Positions 1 through 6,591 of a DNA stretch of 27,394 nucleotides are shown piece after piece. The notes below the pieces were generated by a model that did no database searches, was not told where the DNA came from, and saw only the letters and a program-made list of their open reading frames with translations. The first letter of the stretch is position 1. Each line of letters opens with the position of its first letter. Source of the stretch: Tyzzerella sp. UBA1042. Lineage in GTDB: Bacteria; Bacillota; Clostridia; Lachnospirales; Anaerotignaceae. Location: the NCBI GenBank assembly GCA_002316675.1, contig DCDZ01000062.1, positions 14,081 to 41,474 on the forward strand, written 5' to 3'. The translations under genes and the position numbers were made by a program.

Positions 1-898
1 CCAAATGAGGCTCTGATTGTAAAACAGATTGTCCAGTTTCTCCTGTGTCAGAAGACAAGGAGCGACTGTCGGTGGCGGTGATGGTGCTGCTGATTTGTTT
101 CTCTGTTTGAGTTCTTCCAGTGATAATTTCCTGTCTGATTCGTAGCTCAAGCTCCATCCTCTCCTTTAAATATTTTGTTTCATGCAAGCGATCATCTCGG
201 CATTTCATACCCTTGGGGGTGGTGTAGGTAATGCTTTTTCGGGTGTCTGTCCACTTGACACCGTAGCCCTCAAACTCCATCAACTCGATAAATTCATCTT
301 TACTGGCTGCGTGTTTCATGCACTCGTCGATGGTATTCATCAGCCGCATTTTCCAGCTTTCGCCCTTTGCTGCAGCGTGGTATTCCGAAACACTCATGGA
401 CTTAGTGCGGTCGTATTTTGATTTCGGCTGGCATATTTCAAATCCATATTCCATGCACAGCCTGTCGTTTAACTGCCGTATGGGTTCTATCTCCGGGGTG
501 CTGATGTGAAACTTTCTGCCGGAGTCAAAGGCAACCGAGTTGATAATAAAGTGAGAATGAATGTGGTCACGGTCGGTATGGGTGCAGATTAACACCTCGT
601 AATCCTTGAAATGCTCCGCCAGCCTGACCGCCATTTCGTGTGCAATCTTGGGTGGGACATCCTCACCCTTTGGGAAGGACTGCACCATGTGGTAGTACAT
701 ACGACCGCTGTCTTTGCCGTGTAACAGCTTGGTATTGATAAATTCATAGTAGACAGTTTCGGGGGAGCAGTTCAGTCCCGACACCAACCGCTCTCCCTCA
801 AACAGTGTCTTTTCGGTTTTCATGGCATAGTTCATGACTGCAGACATACTGGCTCGTGACTGCTTTTTCTTGAACTTTGCAAAGCTGACAATGGCTAT
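1..898 (-). CDS. MOBP-type relaxase / mobilization nuclease, partial (3' end beyond window)
   Basis: Relaxases of this family nick one strand at oriT and carry it into the recipient cell. About 299 codons are open on the minus strand to the window edge. The metal-binding histidine motif HTDRDHIHSH is at about residues 107-116, and Tyr24 in an N-terminal VMNYAMK context is a good candidate for the nicking tyrosine. The N-terminus SFAKFKKKQS and the segment MYYHMVQSFPKGED also fit the relaxase family (PF03432-like). It follows mobC with a 3-nt overlap. The start is odd: an AGGAGG site sits 8 nt upstream of an ATA codon (898-896), not an ATG. GTG at 907 is in frame but directly abuts the ribosome site, and the first in-frame ATG is residue 18. 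I placed the start at ATA because the sequence then begins xAIVSF. The C-terminal part is not visible. Confidence 0.9.
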   Translation of the reverse strand, partial: MAIVSFAKFKKKQSRASMSAVMNYAMKTEKTLFEGERLVSGLNCSPETVYYEFINTKLLHGKDSGRMYYHMVQSFPKGEDVPPKIAHEMAVRLAEHFKDYEVLICTHTDRDHIHSHFIINSVAFDSGRKFHISTPEIEPIRQLNDRLCMEYGFEICQPKSKYDRTKSMSVSEYHAAAKGESWKMRLMNTIDECMKHAASKDEFIELMEFEGYGVKWTDTRKSITYTTPKGMKCRDDRLHETKYLKERMELELRIRQEIITGRTQTEKQISSTITATDSRSLSSDTGETGQSVLQSEPHL

Positions 899-1209
899 GC
901 TGACCACCTCCTACGCTCTAAAATCTCTTTGAGTTGCTGATTAATTATCACCATCTCCTCCTGCAAGCCGCTGAGATTGATTGCCGTAATTCTACCGCTG
1001 TGGGCAAGCACAGCAATCTGATTGAGGTTTCTGCCCACTGCTTTCAGCTCCTTGAGCACCTCGGCAAGGTCGGTGATGATGACAATTTCCTTGCCGAGAC
1101 AGGTAGCGGTGACATAGTCGGTGAGGGTCTTGTTTGCCTGCTGTGCCTTGCGGTGGATTTTCTCCAAATCCTCGGCTGTAATTCTTAGGTTGAGTCTTGC
1201 GTTTTTCAT
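895..1209 (-). CDS. mobC: MobC-like relaxosome accessory protein
   Basis: A 104-residue protein. The N-terminal part (RLNLRITAEDLEKI) looks like a ribbon-helix-helix DNA-binding segment. The C-terminal part carries the GRNLNQIA motif and amphipathic helices typical of MobC (PF05713). MobC binds near oriT and helps the relaxase open and nick DNA. It lies directly upstream of the relaxase on the same strand, and its TAG stop overlaps the relaxase ATA start codon (ATAG). Downstream of the candidate oriT, this is the standard arrangement of a mobilization region. The assignment is strong; the exact DNA target cannot be seen. Confidence 0.88.
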   Translation of the reverse strand: MKNARLNLRITAEDLEKIHRKAQQANKTLTDYVTATCLGKEIVIITDLAEVLKELKAVGRNLNQIAVLAHSGRITAINLSGLQEEMVIINQQLKEILERRRWSA

Positions 1210-1253
1210 GTATTTCCTCGCTTTCTTGATGAGATGGATTCGTTCTAAAGGGG

Positions 1254-1320
1254 TGCGGGTTCACCCGCCCAGCAGCATCGGCGTGTAGCCGAATGCGATG
1301 CTGGCTCTCTCCGAGGAGAG
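1254..1320. other. Candidate oriT: cluster of inverted repeats upstream of mobC
   Basis: Three close inverted repeats lie in the non-coding DNA just upstream of mobC. GCGGGT-TC-ACCCGC has a 6-bp arm. CAGCATCG (1273-1280) pairs with CGATGCTG (1296-1303) with 8 of 8 matches across a 15-nt loop, which itself holds CGGC/GCCG. CTCTCC-GA-GGAGAG ends the cluster. Such hairpins beside the nic site are usual for MOBP origins, and the position next to mobC and the relaxase fits. No nic site is identified, so the oriT call is inference. Confidence 0.5.
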
Positions 1321-1375
1321 AAAGTGGTAGCGGTAATTCTTATGCTTTACGGATAACTGGCATAGAAGAAAAAAT

Positions 1376-1391
1376 GCACCCTGTGGGGTGC
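1376..1391 (-). terminator. Intrinsic terminator-like hairpin
   Basis: A perfect 6-bp stem GCACCC/GGGTGC with a 4-nt loop is followed on the minus strand by a run of six T. It lies between the RepA-like ATPase gene and the oriT/mobC region and would separate the two transcripts. Confidence 0.55.
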
Positions 1392-1571
1392 TTGGAATGG
1401 GTCGGCTACGGGTGCGTGTTTCGGCTCACAAATCCCCTACAACGGCTTTGTTGGCAGTGGGTGGGGTAGTTGCTCCCATCGCCGTTACAATCGGCACACT
1501 GGGGCAACAGTGCGGTATATCTTCAGATAAACAAGGGGGCAAGGGTGCAGTGTCCTTAGAACCTTACCCTC
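1392..1571. other. Non-coding stretch after the RepA-like gene
   Basis: No supported gene. On the minus strand an open frame of about 41 codons without a start (1437-1553) reads as a Pro/Cys/Ala-rich peptide containing TAPLPPCLSEDIPHCC and ending at TGA. It could be a degraded C-terminal tail of the ATPase gene upstream, but more than one frame change would be needed to join them. Confidence 0.3.
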
Positions 1572-2534
1572 TTACCCCCTTGGCAGTGAGGAATACCATT
1601 TATCACCCTTTCGGAATGATTTCACTCCAATATTTTGTTTGGCTATTTTCAGTGTGCGGTTAGAAATATCCAGTTCCTTTGCTTGATTGGTAATTTCTTC
1701 GGAGAGCATTTCGCCCTCAGTAAGCAAATCCTTTAACAGCTTTTCAGCTTGTGCCGTTTTGCTGAGTAACGAGCCGTTTCCGCAGAGCAGTTCATCCACG
1801 GTGGTTTCGCAATAACCTTTCCACGCAAAACCTGTATCGGGGTCAAGCTCAAAGGCAATGGATTTTCCCTCGGGAGCAAGGTTGCTCTTATCGTGAGCAA
1901 CAATTCGCAGCGTCGGTTCATCTTTTACTCTGCCGACCACAAGAACACTTCGCACGGCTGCCCTAATATCAATTGAGCCTAACCCTCTGTAAGCAGATTT
2001 TGCACCGCCCATTTTATTCATGTGACCGATGAGGATAACTGCACAGTCTGTGCGTTCTGCAAGGAGAGCAAGCCTTTTCATAATGGGTCTAATTTCATTT
2101 GCCCGATGCATATCCACATCACCACCGAGGTAGGCTTGGATGGGGTCAAGGACAATCACCTTGGCATTGGTTTTTTTGATAGCCTGCTCCAGTCGTTCAT
2201 CAGAGAGGGTTAGCTCCACCTCGTTTTCATCGATGACTAACACTCGGCTGCAGTCAGCACCAACAGATAAAAGACGAGGCTTGATGGTATCTGCAAGACC
2301 ATCTTCAGCTGTTTGATAGATGACGTTGATAGGCTCTGCACCTGTTTCTTCTTCGGGCAGTGATTCTCCTTTAGTCAGTAAAGCAATAAGGGCAAGCACA
2401 AATGTGGTCTTACCCTCGCCGGGGTCACCTTGGACAACGGTGATTTTTCCATAGGGGATATAAGGATACCAAACCCATTGGATTTTCTCTACCTCCACTT
2501 GGCTCATTTGAATAAGCTTCAGTTCTTTTTTCAA
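1572..2534 (-). CDS. RepA-like / AAA_25 RecA-fold ATPase
   Basis: A 320-residue P-loop ATPase. Walker A is GDPGEGKTT (36-44), Walker B is VIVLD (126-130), and there is a sensor-like GHMNK at 170-174. This is the RecA-fold layout of plasmid RepA-type hexameric helicases and related AAA_25 proteins. The C-terminal 60 residues look like a winged-helix segment (SEEITNQAKELDISNRTLK). The start is TTG with AAAGGATG upstream; the next in-frame ATG is residue 10. It sits upstream of the mobilization genes, a common position for this family in clostridial elements, where it may help replicate or unwind the element. Whether it drives autonomous replication cannot be told from the sequence. Confidence 0.8.
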   Translation of the reverse strand: MKKELKLIQMSQVEVEKIQWVWYPYIPYGKITVVQGDPGEGKTTFVLALIALLTKGESLPEEETGAEPINVIYQTAEDGLADTIKPRLLSVGADCSRVLVIDENEVELTLSDERLEQAIKKTNAKVIVLDPIQAYLGGDVDMHRANEIRPIMKRLALLAERTDCAVILIGHMNKMGGAKSAYRGLGSIDIRAAVRSVLVVGRVKDEPTLRIVAHDKSNLAPEGKSIAFELDPDTGFAWKGYCETTVDELLCGNGSLLSKTAQAEKLLKDLLTEGEMLSEEITNQAKELDISNRTLKIAKQNIGVKSFRKGDKWYSSLPRG

Positions 2535-3073
2535 TGTTGCATCATCCTTTCGATTAAATTAATATTTTTAAGTGTCGTTTCACCTAAAGACAGTTCCTGT
2601 CGGAGGTTCTCTCCATCGTTTTCGTTGCTCGCTCTTTCGAGGTCATGGCAACCGTATCATTCTTTAGACGATCATGAAATTTTCAAGGTACGGTTTTTTG
2701 TTGGGTAAATAGCCCCTCACTGTGTAGGCGGTGGGAAAGCGATTTTGACAACCATATTTGAGAAAAGGTTTTAGTCCCTCACTACTAAGCCGAAAAAATG
2801 AGAGGGTTGAGTGGAAAAATATAAAAATTATTTATCTCCTCATCTGCATCCACACTCAGAGACAATTTTTTAACCTTATTTAAAAAAGCTCCGAACATTT
2901 TGTTCAGTATCGGATTTGTAGCCCTTTGTGTGGTTGCTTGTGAGTGGTTGGTCGATTGGAATGTTCCTGTCGGCTGCGTGGGGCGCATATATGCAAAAAG
3001 CACCGACCTATCGAAAAAAGGTCAGTGCTTTGAGGCATCGTATTAAGTTCAGAGAATAAAAAATGACGAACAG
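2535..3073. other. Gene-poor region upstream of the RepA-like gene
   Basis: No convincing gene. It holds a terminator hairpin at 2997-3031, an AACCGTA/TACGGTT inverted repeat around 2650-2696, and two imperfect copies of a TAGYCCCTCACT element near 2708 and 2773, in AT-rich DNA. Repeats upstream of a rep-type gene could mark a replication or regulatory site, but nothing here is diagnostic. A 72-codon minus-strand frame (2785-3003) has no ribosome site and begins inside the terminator. Confidence 0.4.
2997..3031 (-). terminator. Intrinsic terminator after the DUF6809 gene
   Basis: On the minus strand AAAGCACTGACC pairs with GGTCGGTGCTTT (12 bp with one G-U pair) across an 11-nt loop, followed by T residues. 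It begins about 43 nt past the DUF6809 stop codon. Confidence 0.75.
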
Positions 3074-3376
3074 CTAACCGATTATCGGTTTAACCTGTTC
3101 GCCATCTTTTTCAAATATTTCGAGTATCATTCTTGCTCCCATGCGAAAGCCATCTGTAAATCGTTCCTCGCCACTGATGTAGTTTAGCTCGCCTTGTGCT
3201 GATATGAAATCCTGTAAAAGTTTCTGCTGCTCTTCATCAAGCTGTGCCATCAACTTTTCTTCAAGGCTGCTGATTCGGCACATTGCCTTTTGATAGGCAC
3301 TGCCTTTCACAACCGATTTTGCCACTGGGTTTATGTTGCCGTGGTACAGCTCGCTTAGTATTTTTTCTTTCTGCAT
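3074..3376 (-). CDS. DUF6809 family protein
   Basis: A 100-residue, largely helical soluble protein starting MQKEKILSELYHGNINP. The conserved ends ELYHGNINP and FTDGFRMGARMILEI match what I recall of DUF6809, a family of unknown function common in clostridial mobile elements. The ATG at 3376 is chosen because AGGAGGTGAGGAAA precedes it directly; a longer reading from 3412 would begin upstream of this ribosome site. It is the last minus-strand gene before the inserted restriction-modification module and is closed by its own terminator. Function unknown. Confidence 0.75.
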   Translation of the reverse strand: MQKEKILSELYHGNINPVAKSVVKGSAYQKAMCRISSLEEKLMAQLDEEQQKLLQDFISAQGELNYISGEERFTDGFRMGARMILEIFEKDGEQVKPIIG

Positions 3377-3508
3377 TTTCCTCACCTCCTCAAGCACAAC
3401 ACAATACCACAAGACAACAGAGAAAGCTATTCAGCAATGTTTACAAATCTATGATTGATTAGAAGTTCTGAGTGTGATAAACTATTTATAGTTATTCAAA
3501 AAATACAC

Positions 3509-3537
3509 TTGAATATTTCGAAGTGTCATGATATAAT
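3509..3537 (+). promoter_or_regulatory. SigmaA-type promoter of the restriction-modification module
   Basis: TTGAAT (3509-3514), a 17-bp spacer and TATAAT (3532-3537). Transcription would begin near 3544, about 20 nt before the ATG at 3566, which rules out the upstream in-frame start at 3455. A 6-bp inverted repeat ACACTT/AAGTGT (3505-3526) overlaps the -35 box and could be an operator. Confidence 0.7.
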
Positions 3538-3565
3538 GATAAATTTCAAAACAGGCGGTGATAAA

Positions 3566-5254
3566 ATGGCATTTCTCAAAAGCAAAACTTTATTTTTTAC
3601 AACTTCTCCTCGGACTCCAACTAAAATGATTCCAGAGATTGAGTTATTAACTGATGCTTTTACAGGACGAGTATGGAATACGCAGTCACAGATAGAATTT
3701 ATTGAACATCTGACAGAAAACCCTCATTTTGAAGGTCAGGGTTCACAAAAAGATATGGCATTTAGTGCCCGTGACAGAATCAATCGTGGGCCTAAAGCAT
3801 TGGGCTTTGTAGATTTAAAACCTACTATTCAATTGACAGATGCTGGACGTGAATTTGTTTCAAATAAACGCACAGAGGAAGTACTGCTCCGTCAATTATT
3901 AAAATTTCAGCTACCTTCACCATATCACCGAGAGACGGCAGACTCAGATAAGATTTTTTGGGTTAAGCCTTATCTTGAAATGTTTCGTTTGGTTTATACT
4001 CTTGAGAAAGTTAGCTTCGATGAAATTATGCTTTTCGGAATGCAATTAATTGACTACAGGCATTTTGATAATATTGTAAATAAAATCCTTGATTATCGTG
4101 CTGAAAGATCTTCTTTCCAAGGTAGCTATAAACAATACTTTGGGCACACATTAGACAACGAACTTGCTAAAATATTTGAGGCTGAAATCAAAACCGGTAA
4201 CACGTCAACTCGTGAATCCACGGATGCTTCATTAGCTAAGTTTAAGAAGACTAAAAGAAGCAATTTAAGAGATTATACAGACGCTTGCTTTAGGTACCTA
4301 AGAGCTACTGGTCTTGTATCTATTTCTCACAAAGGTCGTTCTCTTTCAATAATGCCAGATAAAATAAATGAAGTTAAATTCATTTTAGAAACAATTGATA
4401 GGAATCCTGTTTTTGTAAATGACGAGCGTAAATTCAAAGAACATCTATTCAATGCTACTGTACCAGTTTTATATACCGATAACAGGTCAAACCTTGAAGA
4501 GTATATTCTTCGGTGCAGCAGTACAACCAAAAGTCAACTTGATAAGAAATCGATAACTGAACTTAAAGATTTACGTGAAGAAATTATTCGTAAAAACAAG
4601 GAGAGTATTGTATCTACACAGATACAGGCACTTAAGTCTTATAGTCTATACTCTGAAGTAATCGATACATACAATGAAATTATTTCAGATGAATTGTATG
4701 ATATACCGCTCATGCTTGAATGGAATACTTGGCGGGCAATGACTATGTTAGACGGTGGAGAAATAACAGGAAACTTTAAAATTGATGATGCTGGTCAGCC
4801 TATGTCTACTGCGACTGGTAATATGCCCGACATTGTTTGTGACTACGGTGATTTTGCTTTGACAGTTGAAGTTACTATGCAAAGCGGTCAACGCCAGTAT
4901 GAAGCTGAGGGTGAACCAGTAGCTCGGCATCTTGCAAAACATAAAAAAGCTACTGGAAAAGAAACATTCTGCCTTTTTATCGCACCTAAAATTAATGAAG
5001 CAAGCATTGCTCACTTCTTTACTCTGTCAAAAACGAATATTTCTTACTATGGTGGCACATCAATAATAGTTCCGTTGGAACTTGACGTATTCATGAAAAT
5101 GGTAGAAAACTCTTATGGTGCCAAGTTTATTCCAACACCACAGCATATTCGAGAACTCTTCGACTATGCACAAGAAGTTGCCAATACCGCACAGGATGAA
5201 ACGCAGTGGTATAAACAATTGCAAGAGCGTGCAAGTAAATGGGTTGCAGCTTAA
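3566..5254 (+). CDS. AlwI-family type II restriction endonuclease
   Basis: A 562-residue protein. The N-terminus (FFTTSPRTPTKMIPEIELL, then FTGRVWNTQSQ and AFSARDRINRGPKALGF) matches the AlwI family (PF09491) as I know it. These are type IIS enzymes that cut beside an asymmetric site; AlwI itself reads GGATC. A likely PD-(D/E)XK-type nuclease centre is PD at 421-422 with EVT at 435-437, the variant in which Thr replaces Lys, as in related nicking and IIS enzymes. The ATG at 3566 lies just downstream of a good promoter and a weak GGCGGTG ribosome site. The gene is on the plus strand, opposite to its surroundings, visibly more AT-rich, and followed by its methyltransferase. The true specificity cannot be read from the sequence. 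Confidence 0.82.
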   Translation: MAFLKSKTLFFTTSPRTPTKMIPEIELLTDAFTGRVWNTQSQIEFIEHLTENPHFEGQGSQKDMAFSARDRINRGPKALGFVDLKPTIQLTDAGREFVSNKRTEEVLLRQLLKFQLPSPYHRETADSDKIFWVKPYLEMFRLVYTLEKVSFDEIMLFGMQLIDYRHFDNIVNKILDYRAERSSFQGSYKQYFGHTLDNELAKIFEAEIKTGNTSTRESTDASLAKFKKTKRSNLRDYTDACFRYLRATGLVSISHKGRSLSIMPDKINEVKFILETIDRNPVFVNDERKFKEHLFNATVPVLYTDNRSNLEEYILRCSSTTKSQLDKKSITELKDLREEIIRKNKESIVSTQIQALKSYSLYSEVIDTYNEIISDELYDIPLMLEWNTWRAMTMLDGGEITGNFKIDDAGQPMSTATGNMPDIVCDYGDFALTVEVTMQSGQRQYEAEGEPVARHLAKHKKATGKETFCLFIAPKINEASIAHFFTLSKTNISYYGGTSIIVPLELDVFMKMVENSYGAKFIPTPQHIRELFDYAQEVANTAQDETQWYKQLQERASKWVAA

Positions 5255-5259
5255 AAAAC

Positions 5260-5288
5260 TTGCTATATCTTTTATATGATGCTAACAT
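5260..5288 (+). promoter_or_regulatory. Possible separate promoter for the methyltransferase gene
   Basis: TTGCTA (5260-5265), a 17-bp spacer and TAACAT (5283-5288), about 30 nt upstream of the methyltransferase start. A separate methyltransferase promoter would allow protection to precede cutting after entry into a new host. The match is moderate. Confidence 0.4.
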
Positions 5289-5318
5289 ACACACAACTCT
5301 TGAAAGGAGGGCAATACC

Positions 5319-6176
5319 GTGAATCCTATGTTAAAATATAGGGGCGGAAAATCTCGTGAAATTCCGCTTTTTGCACAATATATTCCACAAGATTTCGACA
5401 CTTATATTGAGCCATTTTTAGGTGGAGGAGCAGTTTATTTTCATCTCGAACCACAGCAAGCCATAATTAATGATGTAAATACAAAACTCGTATCTTTCTA
5501 TCAGGATGTTCGAAACAACTATGCAAATATGAGAATACAATTAGATGCCTTGCAGAGAATATATGAAGATAACCAACGCTGTTTCAAAGAGTTAAAATCA
5601 CTTACTCCTGACGAGCGTGTTGAAAATCGAAACGAAGCCTTATACTACTCTATACGAGACATGTATAACGGAAAAATACCTCCAGAATATATGGAAGGTG
5701 TGCTATATTATTTCATTAACAAAACAGCTTATTCTGGTATGATTCGTTATAACTCAAGTGGTGATTATAATGTTCCTTTTGGTAGGTACCCTAATTTGAA
5801 TACACGAATAATTACGGAGGAACATTCTACATTGTTACAAAGTGCTACTTTATTGAATACAGATTATTCAAATGTTTTCAATATGGCTCATGATAATGAC
5901 TTTATATTTTTAGATCCACCATATGATTGCATATTTAATGACTACGGAAATATCGATATGATGAATGGATTTGATGAAGAGCAGCATCGACGCCTTGCTA
6001 TTGATTTCAGAAACTTACCTTGCAGAGCACTTATGGTTATAGGCAAAACTCCATTGACTGAAGAATTATATGGAGAATTTATTCGAGATGAGTATTTTAA
6101 AAATTACGCCGTAAATATTCGCAATAGATTCAAAGCTGATGCTAAACACATAGTGGTAGCAAATTATAATGTTTAA
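5319..6176 (+). CDS. D12-class (Dam-like) DNA N6-adenine methyltransferase of the R-M pair
   Basis: A 285-residue protein that transfers a methyl group from S-adenosylmethionine to adenine in the module's target site. It has the D12-class order: MLKYRGGKSREIP at the N-terminus, the AdoMet-binding loop EPFLGGGAVYF near residue 33, and the catalytic DPPY at 199-202 about 160 residues later. The GTG start is chosen because AGGAGG lies 8 nt upstream. It follows the AlwI-like nuclease by 64 nt on the same strand, so it is most simply the protective partner. A GATCC sequence falls within the codons of the DPPY motif; if the pair reads GGATC, the gene carries its own target. Confidence 0.88.
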   Translation: MNPMLKYRGGKSREIPLFAQYIPQDFDTYIEPFLGGGAVYFHLEPQQAIINDVNTKLVSFYQDVRNNYANMRIQLDALQRIYEDNQRCFKELKSLTPDERVENRNEALYYSIRDMYNGKIPPEYMEGVLYYFINKTAYSGMIRYNSSGDYNVPFGRYPNLNTRIITEEHSTLLQSATLLNTDYSNVFNMAHDNDFIFLDPPYDCIFNDYGNIDMMNGFDEEQHRRLAIDFRNLPCRALMVIGKTPLTEELYGEFIRDEYFKNYAVNIRNRFKADAKHIVVANYNV

Positions 6177-6183
6177 CTGTTTA

Positions 6184-6224
6184 AAGAAGTGTAACTTTGC
6201 CAATACGGCTTGGTTACACTTCTT
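6184..6224. terminator. Bidirectional intrinsic terminator
   Basis: A perfect 12-bp stem AAGAAGTGTAAC/GTTACACTTCTT with a 17-nt loop, followed by T residues on the plus strand and A-rich on the other side. It lies between convergent genes and would end both the R-M transcript and the long minus-strand pilus transcript. Confidence 0.85.
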
Positions 6225-6240
6225 TTGCTTTCCACCGTCC

Positions 6241-6573
6241 TTATGCGAGTATCTGCCAAATATAAGTTGGTGCGGTAATCGTGAAAATTAAACAAGCAAA
6301 TAAAATTGCCGGGCCAGTCCATTCAAACTGGCCACTTTTTCGATAATCAAAGTACGCCATCCCCAATTTGGCAAAGAAAAATACTGCCAATATGAGGTCG
6401 ATTGCAGGAAATACAACCTTATTTACTACGGTTTTAATCTGTCCCGAAGCATCATTCCAAGTTCCCTCAATGGCTCCGGCAACATCCCCCGCAGCAAAAG
6501 CTGTGGTGCTAAAAGCAAGGCACACGAGTACTGTAATCACAAGGCAGAATAAATTTTTTTTGTTTTTTGTCAT
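6241..6573 (-). CDS. DUF3852 family small membrane protein, pilin-like topology
   Basis: A 110-residue protein with a signal peptide (KKNLFCLVITVLVCLAFSTT, cleavage probably after AFA), a short polar segment, then two hydrophobic segments (about 50-70 and 88-108). It matches DUF3852 as I recall it. The size and layout resemble VirB2/TraC-like membrane subunits of type IV secretion systems, but that comparison rests on topology only. It is the last gene of the pilus locus, 18 nt after the Trp-rich secreted protein, with AAAGGAAG as ribosome site. An envelope role in the transfer or pilus machine is likely from context. Confidence 0.75.
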   Translation of the reverse strand: MTKNKKNLFCLVITVLVCLAFSTTAFAAGDVAGAIEGTWNDASGQIKTVVNKVVFPAIDLILAVFFFAKLGMAYFDYRKSGQFEWTGPAILFACLIFTITAPTYIWQILA

Positions 6574-6591
6574 ACATTTCTTCCTTTCATT

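Noticed and set aside
1388..1663. 91-codon plus-strand frame
   Set aside because: It begins in a terminator hairpin, overlaps the 3' end of the RepA-like gene, and has no family resemblance.
2785..3003. 72-codon minus-strand frame starting with GTG
   Set aside because: The start lies inside the DUF6809 terminator hairpin, there is no ribosome site, and the later part is low-complexity AT-rich sequence.
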